A program made the translations under genes and the position numbers. A DNA stretch of 8,016 nucleotides, from contig JAJXZK010000171.1 of assembly GCA_021780095.1 (NCBI GenBank), positions 1 to 8,016 of the forward strand. Direction: 5' to 3'. Below are positions 1 through 7,401 of this stretch, in pieces (position 1 is the stretch's first letter; every line of letters begins with the position of its first letter). The DNA comes from Acidobacteriota bacterium. Lineage in GTDB: Bacteria; Acidobacteriota; Terriglobia; Terriglobales; Acidobacteriaceae. Under the pieces are notes generated by a model that saw nothing but the letters and a program-made list of their open reading frames with translations, was not told where the DNA came from and searched no databases.

Positions 1-30
1 CCCGAAGCCCAGCGAATCTCCATTCCACGA

Positions 31-98
31 TGATGTTTAGCGAACTGCCACAGGTGGGCCAGAGTTAATTGCCACTGCTGGGCCAAGATTAGTTGCCA
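31..98. repeat. Degenerate direct repeat with 24-bp period, possible IS end
   Basis: Two adjacent units start at 55 and 79. Each begins TGGGCCA and carries TTGCCA at the same offset; 16 of the first 20 positions agree between them. A third, much weaker unit may start at 31 (it shares the CTGCCAC portion). Short, spaced, imperfect repeats of this kind are known as transposase-binding sites at the ends of IS21-type elements, so this may be the terminus of an IS lying mostly left of the window. No transposase or istB reading frame is visible in positions 1-222, so the family assignment is an inference from repeat layout only. Confidence 0.35.
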
Positions 99-222
99 AA
101 CCCAATCGCCGCAGAGTCTCGCCAGAGACAGTCTACATCATTACAGAAAATGCTCTAAACGTTATAGAAACAAACAATATGACCCCCAATACGACTCCTT
201 TGGAGGCCGCGATGAGCCCTGA

Positions 223-558
223 ACTGAACTAAACACCGGTTTTGAGCAAATGGGCTTCCGGCATATGCCACACACCCAACCCCTCCAAAGCGACCTTCGC
301 AAAGGCTCGAAATCGGTCGTGCCACTGGCGGATCGGGCCATTGGGAACCTGCAACAGTGGCTGATCGGCACCTACCACGGCGTGAGTCGCGAGCAACTCC
401 AGGTTTACCTGGATGAGTTCGTTTTCCGTCACAATCGACGGCAAACACCGATGGCCGCTTTTCAAACGCTGCTCGGCCTCGGAACCGCACATAGACCCGT
501 GCCTTATACCAACATACGGGGTGGCTCTGGTCCTCCTTTATCGCCCGGAAAAGCCTGA
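223..558 (+). pseudogene. IS1595-family (ISXO2-like) transposase, C-terminal remnant
   Basis: The frame is open from 223 (preceded by an in-frame TGA at 220) to a TGA at 556. The product carries the C-terminal signature of ISXO2-like DDE transposases: PLADRAIGNLQQWLIGTYHG, then GVS followed by YLDEFVFRHNRR and AFQTLLGL. In the family these correspond to the conserved HR.. NLK.WL.GTHHGVS, YL.EF.FR.NRR and AF..LLG blocks. Similarity seems to begin around codon 235 with a G-F-E-Q-M-G-F-R-H stretch. A full family member is around 300 residues with an N-terminal zinc ribbon and the first catalytic aspartates; here only about 100 residues remain. The ATG at 250 is not a meaningful start. I found no convincing terminal inverted repeat after 558. 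This is a decayed fragment, evidence of past insertion downstream of the mannosidase gene. Confidence 0.85.
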
Positions 559-684
559 ACCACAACCCATTGGGTTCTGCTGAAACAACCAGATAAGCAG
601 AAAACACCTAGGGCTGATTACGCAAAACAATCCGCCTTCCCACTTGACTGGAACAACTCAGATGATTGTTAGGTAACGGCTCGA

Positions 685-3255
685 TCATTTTTCAAGGATG
701 TTGACCTCGCGGATCGGTCCACCGCCTAAGGGGATTCTCAGGGTTTTGATTTCAAGCGGCCGGAACGTGCCGGACCACTCACGATCAATAAATTTCAGCT
801 GCAGCTTTGCGTTAGTTGATCGGTTCTCCGTTTCATAGCAGCGGACAATAAGGTCGTTGGTTCCATCGTCGGCTTTTTTGACAGCTGTGGCGACGATGTT
901 TGGGGTCTCGACCGAGAAAAACGATCCTGATTGCGGCCGGGAGCCGCCGTGGATGCCCTGGTACTGCACGGGAACGGGCGTGGTTAACTCCTCGGTGAGG
1001 CGGACGATCCCAGCAGCCTGCCACGACCCGGCGTGCGGTACGAGCCAGAACCGAAAGGTTTGAATCCCCTGGTCCTGCCAGATGTAGGCACCGTCCGGTT
1101 TAAGCAGACTCTCCGGAGCATTGGAAAAAACAGCGCTGCGCGCAATGGAGACCCGCATATCGGTGTCGTGAACGGAGTAGCCGTACTTGGCGTCGTTGAT
1201 GACGGCCAAACCGTATTTTTGGCGGCCTCGCTTGCCCGTCAAGTCGATCCAGCGATGGCCGGGATTCTCGATTCCGTCGGTTGGTCGCTCGATATGCCCG
1301 AAGGCAATCGCGTACGTGGAGCGCGGTTCTGTGACCTGAACAGGGAATGAAAGCTTCAGCATCTTGAGATGTTCGTGCCAATCGAGCTGGCAGCGCGCTT
1401 CCAGCCGCCTGCTGCCGGCGTAGAGAATCCAGTCGATCTCGAGGGAAGAGTTGCCATAGCTGGTCCGCGTTCGAACCCGGCCGCGGAGGGATCCTTCTTC
1501 CAGCACCTGACTCTTGGCATTCCCAAAAGCGCCAATCTCATCCGGGTACGAGTAGATGTCTCCGATCATCGACCAGGTGTCGCTAGGATCGTTCAACACG
1601 ACGGGGCGCGCGCCGGCGTTTGCCCCCTGAAAAATCTCCTCTCCGGTATCTTTATCGAAGATCCCGATCGTACCGTTGGGCGAAAAGCTCACTCGCAGGT
1701 GTTCGTTTTCGAGGGTCTGCTGGCTGGCGCGGACCGGAGAGGCAATAGCCTCTTTCGAAGTGGCCTTCCGCACGCGAAACTGGCGATAGCCAAACGCCGG
1801 CAGCGGCGCCTGGTACACGAGCTTTAGCCGGTCGCCGATAATCTCGGAAGCTTGAACCCACTGGTGGGGGATCTTTGTCCCTCGCTCGTCGGTCAGCTCG
1901 CTGGGGGTGGAAGGCTGCCAGTTTAGGTCATATTCAACCGGCAACCGCGTGGCCCAGGGATGCGGGTTGAATACCACCAGGTAGTCTGACTCCGGATCGG
2001 CGGTGGGAATCTGCCACGCCAGCCGCTGGAGAGATAGGTAGATAGCCTGATTGGCGATATACTGGGCGTACCCGAAAGCTGCGCGCGAACGCACGTAATG
2101 CTCCGGACGCGCGCTTCCTGCCAGGCTATCGTGAAACTGCTGAAAGAGCACCTTTTCCCATGCAGAGCGGAACTCCGCACCGGGATAGGCTGCGTTCCAT
2201 GCCACAGAGCCGACGGCTGCCATTTTTTCGGCCGTTGTCATTGCAATCTCGGTGGTGCGGTTGTCCTTCTTGACCTGCGCTACCGCCGTATAGCAGCCAA
2301 CACCGAAATGCTGCAGCTCTCCCTGGTAGGTGGGTAGGTCGGCATCTTTCATCGAGCGAATGTGGGCAAAGTACTGGTCCGGGGTACTGTAAATCAGTTT
2401 GGGAGCGCCGGGTGTTGTCATGATTTTGTTGATCGAAGCGATGTTCGCATCGGTTGCGCCGCCGCCGTGGTCGCCCGCGCCGTAGAAGATCATCAGATCC
2501 TTCACCGGTTCGTGCGACTCCATCATTGTCACAAGATGATCGCTTAAAGTGCCCGAAGCTCCATAGCCGGTGCGAAGCCGGTTGCCGACAATGCGCGTGC
2601 CGTCCGGCGCTTCCCACCAAATCAGATCCGCGGGCAGATGGATTTCGCTCGGGCTCGGCCGCGCGAACATGTAACCGTCCATCTCCTGGAGCTTCAATAT
2701 CTGCGGCAACGTGGCCGGATGCCCAAAGGAGTCGGGATTGGCGCCCGCCTTGGCCTGGCGGCCAAAAAGCTCGCGCATGACGCGTTGACCATAGAGGCCC
2801 TGGCGGGCAAGCGATTCGCCACTGGGCATGTTGACGTCCGGCTCAATCCACCAGCCTCCGATCAAGTCCCAACGGCCTTCTTCGACTCTCTGGCGGATCT
2901 CCTTGAGCATTTTTGGATCGGTTTCCGCCACCCACTTGTAGAATTGGGCGGAGGTTTGCGTGAAAGCAAATTGCGGGTCGCGCTTCATGCGGTCGAGCAT
3001 GGAACGGCACGTGCTTAATACCACCGCCATCGCCTCTTCCCATGGCCAAAGCCAGACCGCGTCCGTGTGGGCATAGGCGACCATGTAAAAGCGGTATTGG
3101 GCGGCGTCCTGCGGCCAGTTTGCGCCCGGCTCATTGCCAGCCGCCTGCCTGCCTTCACCGAGTACCTTCATCGGCAACCCGGCCATCGCCACACCCGCTG
3201 TCCCAAGACTTGCCAACACGAGGAACTCCCTCCGGTCCAGATTGTCATTTGTCAC
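685..3255 (-). CDS. Tat-exported glycoside hydrolase family 38 (alpha-mannosidase-like)
   Basis: The 856-residue product is a GH38 enzyme, a family of retaining, zinc-dependent alpha-mannosidases. Visible family motifs, numbered from the GTG start: HTD at 63-65 (the HxD zinc ligands) followed by WLWPWEEA; GGWWIEPDVNMPSGES at 133-148; PDSFGH at 174-179, where Asp175 is the expected catalytic nucleophile; GAGDHGGG at 259-266; and QFHDSLAGS at 373-381, with His375 the expected last zinc ligand. The rest (about 415-856) fits the beta-sandwich C-terminal half of the family, and overall length is normal. The N-terminus has DRREFLVLAS (Arg8-Arg9), a hydrophobic stretch and an AMA site at 23-25: a classical twin-arginine signal, so the folded enzyme should act in the periplasm or outside. 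The GTG at 3255 is chosen over the ATG at 3294 because a perfect AGGAGG lies 8 nt upstream of it. It follows the metallohydrolase gene by 87 nt on the same strand, probably as one operon. All catalytic motifs are intact. Substrate linkage (alpha-1,2/1,3/1,6 or a glycan other than mannan) cannot be told. Confidence 0.92.
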   Translation of the reverse strand: MTNDNLDRREFLVLASLGTAGVAMAGLPMKVLGEGRQAAGNEPGANWPQDAAQYRFYMVAYAHTDAVWLWPWEEAMAVVLSTCRSMLDRMKRDPQFAFTQTSAQFYKWVAETDPKMLKEIRQRVEEGRWDLIGGWWIEPDVNMPSGESLARQGLYGQRVMRELFGRQAKAGANPDSFGHPATLPQILKLQEMDGYMFARPSPSEIHLPADLIWWEAPDGTRIVGNRLRTGYGASGTLSDHLVTMMESHEPVKDLMIFYGAGDHGGGATDANIASINKIMTTPGAPKLIYSTPDQYFAHIRSMKDADLPTYQGELQHFGVGCYTAVAQVKKDNRTTEIAMTTAEKMAAVGSVAWNAAYPGAEFRSAWEKVLFQQFHDSLAGSARPEHYVRSRAAFGYAQYIANQAIYLSLQRLAWQIPTADPESDYLVVFNPHPWATRLPVEYDLNWQPSTPSELTDERGTKIPHQWVQASEIIGDRLKLVYQAPLPAFGYRQFRVRKATSKEAIASPVRASQQTLENEHLRVSFSPNGTIGIFDKDTGEEIFQGANAGARPVVLNDPSDTWSMIGDIYSYPDEIGAFGNAKSQVLEEGSLRGRVRTRTSYGNSSLEIDWILYAGSRRLEARCQLDWHEHLKMLKLSFPVQVTEPRSTYAIAFGHIERPTDGIENPGHRWIDLTGKRGRQKYGLAVINDAKYGYSVHDTDMRVSIARSAVFSNAPESLLKPDGAYIWQDQGIQTFRFWLVPHAGSWQAAGIVRLTEELTTPVPVQYQGIHGGSRPQSGSFFSVETPNIVATAVKKADDGTNDLIVRCYETENRSTNAKLQLKFIDREWSGTFRPLEIKTLRIPLGGGPIREVNILEK

Positions 3256-3263
3256 GTTTCGTT

Positions 3264-3269
3264 CCTCCT
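3264..3269 (-). promoter_or_regulatory. Shine-Dalgarno that fixes the GH38 start
   Basis: On the minus strand the sequence is AGGAGG, exactly complementary to the 16S anti-SD, with 8 nt between it and GTG at 3255. The upstream ATGs at 3294 and 3288 lie before this site and would leave it inside the coding region, with 13 or 11 extra residues ahead of the Tat motif. Confidence 0.8.
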
Positions 3270-3342
3270 GGTTGATGTTGCAATTCATGACCATGCCGAA
3301 AAGGTTCCTTGCTTGAGAATTTTCCTGCAGGCCCTTTGCATC

Positions 3343-5679
3343 CTAAATGGTACATTCGGAAATGATGCGGTCATAGGTTGAACGCGCATGATCGTATGCG
3401 AGTTTCGCATCTTCTAACTCAGATATACGAATTCTTTTGGACTTCTGTCGCCAGCAAGCGTCCACGCACCGACGACACCATTCCGCACTCTTCTTCGAAG
3501 CTCGTATGGGTTTTCCATCAATCTGAATATAGAGCGGATTGGTATGAGAGGAAGGGTATATGCGGAAAGCGATCCAACTACTCTGGCTGACAGAGAGGGT
3601 AAATTTCACGGTGTGAAGTGTACCATCGGCCTCGATCTCAGTTCGTTGAGCAGGTTGGCCGTTGACGATCAACTCCACCGGAACTTTTCGCGACTTACCG
3701 ATCCGCGATCTTTCCAGGTGCCAGTAGGGACGATCATATGGAGAGGCGTCGCGAATCTTCTCGGTCTTAGTAGTGATCTCCGGCTTCAGCCGAGCGCAAA
3801 CGCGGGCCGACACGTGAATGGTGGATGGTCCTTTTAGATAGACCTGGTCGCCGCTCGATCCAGCGGAAGTTCTCTCGATGGAAAAATTAAAGATGTGACT
3901 TCGCCCATCTCCGAAGTAAGACCGGCCGTCCAGCATCCCGGATTTCACCCAATCGCTATAACCTTTGTCTCCGGAGGGTGCAGTGTCCAGCTTGACGTAC
4001 GATCGACCGCCGCCAACACAGCGATCAGTTAGGCAGGGGAAATCGGTCTCGCCGGCGAACGCGAGAACAAAACCACAGTTCAATATGTGATACCAAAAAT
4101 TGAGTTCGACAAATGGCCAGGTATCACAGCCTGATATAAAGTCGACCACGCCACCTGGAAGCGTGACATCTACAATACACTCGTTCGCTCCATTCTGGTC
4201 GAAGGGCGGTATCAGGTAGTTCGGTAGCTCCGTGCTGTCCACAGCAAGACCATTGCCACTGTGGGCATATCCAGCGATAGCTCCCTGTGCCTTGGCCCAC
4301 CTGAGAACAGGAAGATTCCAACTGGGCCACTGATCTATCATCATTGCCCCAGGATAGCTCTCTTCGGTCAATCTCAGCAGCACAAGGTGCCCGCAAGGGC
4401 TGCATGGAAAACCAGAGACTTCAACGTCGTAGCGAATCATTGAATGATCCGCAGAGAGACTGTCGGCGTGATATACATGGCCGCTGAAAAATTGGCTTTG
4501 ATAGAACCACCCTGGCGCCCAAGTAAGCACTGCGCCTACATCGAGCGCCTCACCTTCGACCTGACGAAGCATAACTTCGGGTGTTACTCCCTCGGAGGGG
4601 CTTTCATAGTGGGCACATCCCGCGGCATGAATATGGGTATCACCGGAGTAGTAGCCGAAGCTGCTCGGCGAGACCCAGCGCTCGAGCGGCAGCGATATCG
4701 ATGCAGGTGTCGAGCCTGAAACATCGACTGATATGAGCTTTCGCAAATACTCCGGACCACGTCCATACTCAATGAAATATTTTCCGTCAGGAAGATAGAT
4801 GCTCTCGCCATCCTTGCGGTAGATTTGGGGCTGAAACCAAAGGTTTGGAAGCTCACGCTTACCCTCCACCGGGTACACCCGTCCCAGTTTGTCTGTGATC
4901 AGCAAAGATGCCATCGCGGGCGCGAGCGATGTATCGTGCACCTGGACCTTAATCTTATTCGCGGGCAGGCAGTCGAAAAGTATTGGCACTGTACTGTTAA
5001 ACCCTAATCCTTGTACTCCAGCACCAGTCAATGCTTCCAGGGATGCCTCGCGCTGGCCGCGGTCCCGACTATAAATCTGCAGGATACGGTACTCAAATGC
5101 TAAGCCGGACAGAGCCGGTTGGAGAGGAGGTCTGGCCCAATTATTAAGAGCCATCCAATGGGCTTCTGCTTCCACGGCGTCTATCGCACCGATGGTATAG
5201 TCGTCTTGAGAACTTATAGTTGCTTCGCTGCCCACGCGTCCCATCGGACCAGCTTGAGGAGAAGTTATTTTCAGCACGGAGGTGTCCGCCGCAAGGTTAT
5301 TCACTTTAATAAGAAAACTGCGCCAACCATGCTCGACGAGCTGCGCCTTAGCTTTTCCTCGGGTCTCTTTTACTCGTCCTTCAGGGTTGATATCAACAAT
5401 GAGAAGCACATGTCGATCGAGGATGGCCTCAATCTGATCAATCGCAGTTTGTCCTGTTCCGCTGGATAGAATTTTATTCAACGCTGCTACTTCATTCGGC
5501 GGAAGAGGCTCACCTATCGATTGCAAGGCAATCAGCAATCGCTTAATTTGCGCTTCGAATGGCTGCAGTAAATTCTGAGAGGTCCCTGATAGGGCGAATA
5601 CGTGGTGCCTTGGGGAAACGAATTGATAGCAGGTTCCCATGAACAGAAAGTGCTGGAAGGTGCGGCGGCTTAATAACAT
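3343..5679 (-). CDS. CehA/McbA-family PHP-type metallohydrolase, probable Tat export
   Basis: The 778-residue product is recognised as a long CehA/McbA-type metallohydrolase built around a PHP-type metal-binding domain. The core runs from about 340 to 560: YYSGDTHIHAAGCAHYESP holds the HxH metal ligands (His349, His351), followed by EALDVGAVLTWAPGW, AGYAHSGNG (His473) and LAFAGETDFPC (Asp546). Residues 85-175 and 230-335 form the N-terminal beta-rich regions typical of the long form (INPEGRVK near 98, then a SPQAGP segment near 140). Residues 730-778 are a Cys-containing helical tail starting SAEWCRRC. The N-terminus, SRRTF at 4-8, matches a twin-arginine motif, but the hydrophobic stretch is short, so export is likely rather than certain. 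CehA is known as a carbaryl hydrolase; most relatives have no known natural substrate, so amide, ester or phosphoester hydrolysis is all that can be said. It is the first gene of the pair with the GH38 gene. An IS1380 end lies about 45 bp upstream, so its native promoter may have been displaced. Confidence 0.88.
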   Translation of the reverse strand: MLLSRRTFQHFLFMGTCYQFVSPRHHVFALSGTSQNLLQPFEAQIKRLLIALQSIGEPLPPNEVAALNKILSSGTGQTAIDQIEAILDRHVLLIVDINPEGRVKETRGKAKAQLVEHGWRSFLIKVNNLAADTSVLKITSPQAGPMGRVGSEATISSQDDYTIGAIDAVEAEAHWMALNNWARPPLQPALSGLAFEYRILQIYSRDRGQREASLEALTGAGVQGLGFNSTVPILFDCLPANKIKVQVHDTSLAPAMASLLITDKLGRVYPVEGKRELPNLWFQPQIYRKDGESIYLPDGKYFIEYGRGPEYLRKLISVDVSGSTPASISLPLERWVSPSSFGYYSGDTHIHAAGCAHYESPSEGVTPEVMLRQVEGEALDVGAVLTWAPGWFYQSQFFSGHVYHADSLSADHSMIRYDVEVSGFPCSPCGHLVLLRLTEESYPGAMMIDQWPSWNLPVLRWAKAQGAIAGYAHSGNGLAVDSTELPNYLIPPFDQNGANECIVDVTLPGGVVDFISGCDTWPFVELNFWYHILNCGFVLAFAGETDFPCLTDRCVGGGRSYVKLDTAPSGDKGYSDWVKSGMLDGRSYFGDGRSHIFNFSIERTSAGSSGDQVYLKGPSTIHVSARVCARLKPEITTKTEKIRDASPYDRPYWHLERSRIGKSRKVPVELIVNGQPAQRTEIEADGTLHTVKFTLSVSQSSWIAFRIYPSSHTNPLYIQIDGKPIRASKKSAEWCRRCVDACWRQKSKRIRISELEDAKLAYDHARSTYDRIISECTI

Positions 5680-5687
5680 TGGCTTGT

Positions 5688-5692
5688 ACCTC
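5688..5692 (-). promoter_or_regulatory. Shine-Dalgarno of the metallohydrolase gene
   Basis: GAGGT on the minus strand, within AAAAAGAGGT, with 8 nt before the ATG at 5679. It supports that ATG as the true start and places the RRTF motif at residues 5-8. Only about 30 bp separate this site from the IS1380 left end, so any promoter must lie in that short gap, across the junction, or in the IS. Confidence 0.65.
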
Positions 5693-5721
5693 TTTTTAGA
5701 TCACATTAGTGTTAATACGAC

Positions 5722-5746
5722 CTAGCCCGGATAATTCGCGAAGGTT
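5722..5746. repeat. IS1380 left terminal inverted repeat
   Basis: These 25 bases match the reverse complement of 7377-7401 at 21 positions (differences at positions 4, 9, 12 and 18 of the alignment). The strongest block is CGCGAAGGTT here against CGTGAAGGTT. If the element begins at the CCCG of 5726, as ends starting with CC are usual in this family, the repeat is 21 bp with 18 matches and the four bases outside are CTAG. Confidence 0.8.
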
Positions 5747-5747
5747 G

Positions 5748-5813
5748 AAGAGGCGAAAGCCTCTTGTGCTACAAACATGTTGTTGAGACAGTGTTTGATG
5801 CAACAAAAGAGGC
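5748..5813 (+). promoter_or_regulatory. Transposase leader with alternative hairpins covering the SD
   Basis: Three 7-nt segments can pair in alternative ways: AAGAGGC at 5748-5754, GCCTCTT at 5759-5765, and AAGAGGC again at 5807-5813. The first two form a 7-bp stem closed by a GAAA tetraloop. The second and third can form a larger structure extended inward by TTGTTG (5780-5785) against CAACAA (5801-5806). The third segment contains the AGAGG ribosome binding site of the transposase, so the second fold would hide it. Folding-dependent limitation of transposase translation is known in other IS families such as IS10 and IS50; its operation here is inferred. Confidence 0.45.
5808..5812 (+). promoter_or_regulatory. 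Shine-Dalgarno of the IS1380 transposase
   Basis: AGAGG with 7 nt before the GTG at 5820. It selects this GTG, whose frame begins IDFTTTECVLFPELF, as the transposase start; the family typically begins close to such a TECxLFPELF motif. The ATGs at 5777 and 5798 are in another, irrelevant frame. Confidence 0.6.
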
Positions 5814-5819
5814 TATCGC

Positions 5820-7185
5820 GTGATCGACTTTACCACGACAGAGTGTGTATTGTTTCCCGAACTTTTTGCCAAGCCAGCGGTGTTAAAGTTCGATCAGCGG
5901 CAGGGCTCCTCCGATGGTGGAGCGATCCTGCTGAAGGCCGCCGAGCGGCGCTATGGATGGATCGAAGGCTTCGCCGGGTGCCTGGAAGACAAGCGGCAGG
6001 CAGGCAAGGTGGACCACTCGCTCAAGGAGTTGCTGGCGCAGCGCATCTTCTCGATCGCGTGCGGCTATGCGGACGCCAACGATTCGGCGCGGCTGGGGGC
6101 CGATCCGATGCACAAGATGCTGCTGGATCGCGATCCGGTGACGGGCCTCGCAGCCCACGCTGTCGCGCTTTGAGAATTCCGTGGATCGCAAGCAACTCTA
6201 CCGCATGGGCGAGACGCTGGCCGAGAGCGTGATCGGGCGCCATGCCAAGCGACTGCGCGGGCACGCCCGCCGCGTCACCCTCGACCTCGATCCGACCGAT
6301 GATCCTACGCACGGCGCACAGCAGATGTCGTTCTTCAACGGCCACTACGACAGCTGGTGCTACCTTCCGGTGATGGGTTTTGTCAGCTTCAACGACGAGG
6401 CCGAGCAGTATCTGTGCGCTGCCGTGCTGCGTCCCGGCAACGTGGCCGCACCGGTGGGTGCGGTGGGGATTCTGCGCCGCCTGCTGATGATGGTCCGCCA
6501 CTTCTTCCCGGGCACTCGCATCCGCATTCGCCTGGATGGCGGCTTCGCGCATCCCGACTTACTCGACTTTCTGGATGCCGAACCCGGTCTGGAGTACGTT
6601 GTTGCGATGGCCAGCAACGCGGTGATGCAGCGCAAGGCGGAAGAGGCCGTGCAAGTTGCTCGCGCACTCGCCGGAGTGACCGGCGAGACCGAACACGTCT
6701 ACAGCGAAACCAACTATGCCGCCAACACGTGGCCGCGCGAACGCCGCACGATTATCAAGGCCGAGGTGGTTTGCGCCGAAGGCAAAGATCCGAAAGACAA
6801 TCCGCGCTTCGTCATCACCAATATGAAGCAGAGCCCGAAATGGCTGTATGAAAAGGTCTATTGCCAGCGCGGCGAAATCGAGAACAGGATAAAAGAACTG
6901 CACGCGTTGGAAATCGACCGCACCAGTTGCAGCCGGTTCTGGGCCAACCAGTTCCGCGTGCTGCTGACCGCCGCGGCCTATGTGCTGCTGCAGGAACTGC
7001 GCCTGTCTGCTGCCGGCAGCCATTGCGCTCGGGCGCAAGTCTCGACACTGCGGGAACGCTTCCTGAAACTGGGGGCGCGAGTGGCGGTTTCGATGCGCCG
7101 TGTGGTCGTTCACCTGCCGCAATCGTTCCCGTTTCTGGAGACCTTCCGGCAGATGGCTGTGAAACTCGGAGCCTCGCCGGGATAG
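5820..7185 (+). pseudogene. IS1380-family transposase, frameshifted
   Basis: The N-terminal third reads in one frame from GTG 5820 (LFPELFAKPAVLKFDQRQGS, then SSDGGAILLKAAERRYG and ARLGADPMHKMLLDRDPVTG) until a TGA at 6171. The rest continues in the next frame from about 6151 (QPTLSRFENSVDRKQLYRMG) to the stop at 7183. All three expected DDE residues lie in the second frame: aspartate in TLDLDPTDDPTHG (near 6283), aspartate in RLDGGFAHPD (codon 6535), and glutamate in RGEIENRIKEL (near 6880). Repairing the shift gives about 456 residues, the normal family size. At the break, CTCG is followed directly by CAGCCC where family members have LASQPTLSRF, which fits 5 nt missing. No slippery heptamer lies at the junction, so programmed frameshifting is unlikely. 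An initiation at GTG 6181 would yield only the catalytic part without the N-terminal domain and is probably inactive. Confidence 0.9.
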
Positions 7186-7376
7186 TTCGGCCGCGCACCC
7201 GTGAAAGACGCCCATCCCCGACCAATTAAACCCATGATCGGGAAAAGCCGCACCCGAAAACTGGCTCCGCCCCGCGCACCCATACAGTTAAAATCTGCCG
7301 ACACGTCTCGGACAACAATTTCATGCCCCCATCATCGTCTTCAGCGATCCTCTGTCACCAAAAGCCCCGCTTGCAG

Positions 7377-7401
7377 AACCTTCACGAATAATGCGGGTTA
7401 G
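7377..7401. repeat. IS1380 right terminal inverted repeat
   Basis: This is the partner of the left repeat at 5722-5746, reading AACCTTCACGAATAATGCGG and then GTTAG on the plus strand. If the element ends in GCGGG at 7397, the next four bases are TTAG, against CTAG at the left side. Confidence 0.8.

Larger units (their letters stand above)
5726..7397 (+). mobile_element. IS1380-family insertion sequence, non-autonomous
   Basis: The element is about 1.67 kb, within the family's usual size, and consists of two imperfect terminal inverted repeats, one transposase reading frame broken by a frameshift, and a 190-bp non-coding tail (7186-7376). Flanking bases are CTAG on the left (5722-5725) and TTAG on the right (7398-7401): three of four identical, so possibly a decayed 4-bp target duplication, or chance. 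Ends at 5722 and 7401 are an alternative if the outer matched bases belong to the repeat. It lies head-to-head with the metallohydrolase gene. With recognisable ends it could in principle still be moved by a transposase supplied from another copy. Confidence 0.85.

Noticed and set aside
564..576. AACCC-ATT-GGGTT palindrome downstream of the GH38 stop
   Set aside because: A 5-bp stem with no T run on either strand and over 100 bp from the stop; not a credible terminator.
155..607. 150-codon open frame on the minus strand
   Set aside because: It is antisense to the IS1595 transposase remnant, whose plus-strand frame has clear family motifs; this one has none.
2126..2620. 164-codon open frame inside the GH38 gene (minus strand, other frame)
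   Set aside because: Shadow frame, rich in Arg, Gly and His with no motifs; the GH38 frame carries all the conserved residues.
5701..5735. GATAAT at 5730-5735 as a plus-strand -10 box for the transposase
   Set aside because: It lies inside the inverted repeat and no acceptable -35 hexamer occurs at 16-18 bp spacing upstream.
6140..6185. Programmed ribosomal frameshift joining the two transposase frames
   Set aside because: There is no A6G-type or X XXY YYZ slippery site at the junction, and the missing bases remove conserved residues, which points to a deletion.
6022..7225. Several long minus-strand frames (for example 6559-7215 and 6022-6552)
   Set aside because: They are antisense to the IS1380 transposase and reflect its high GC third positions.
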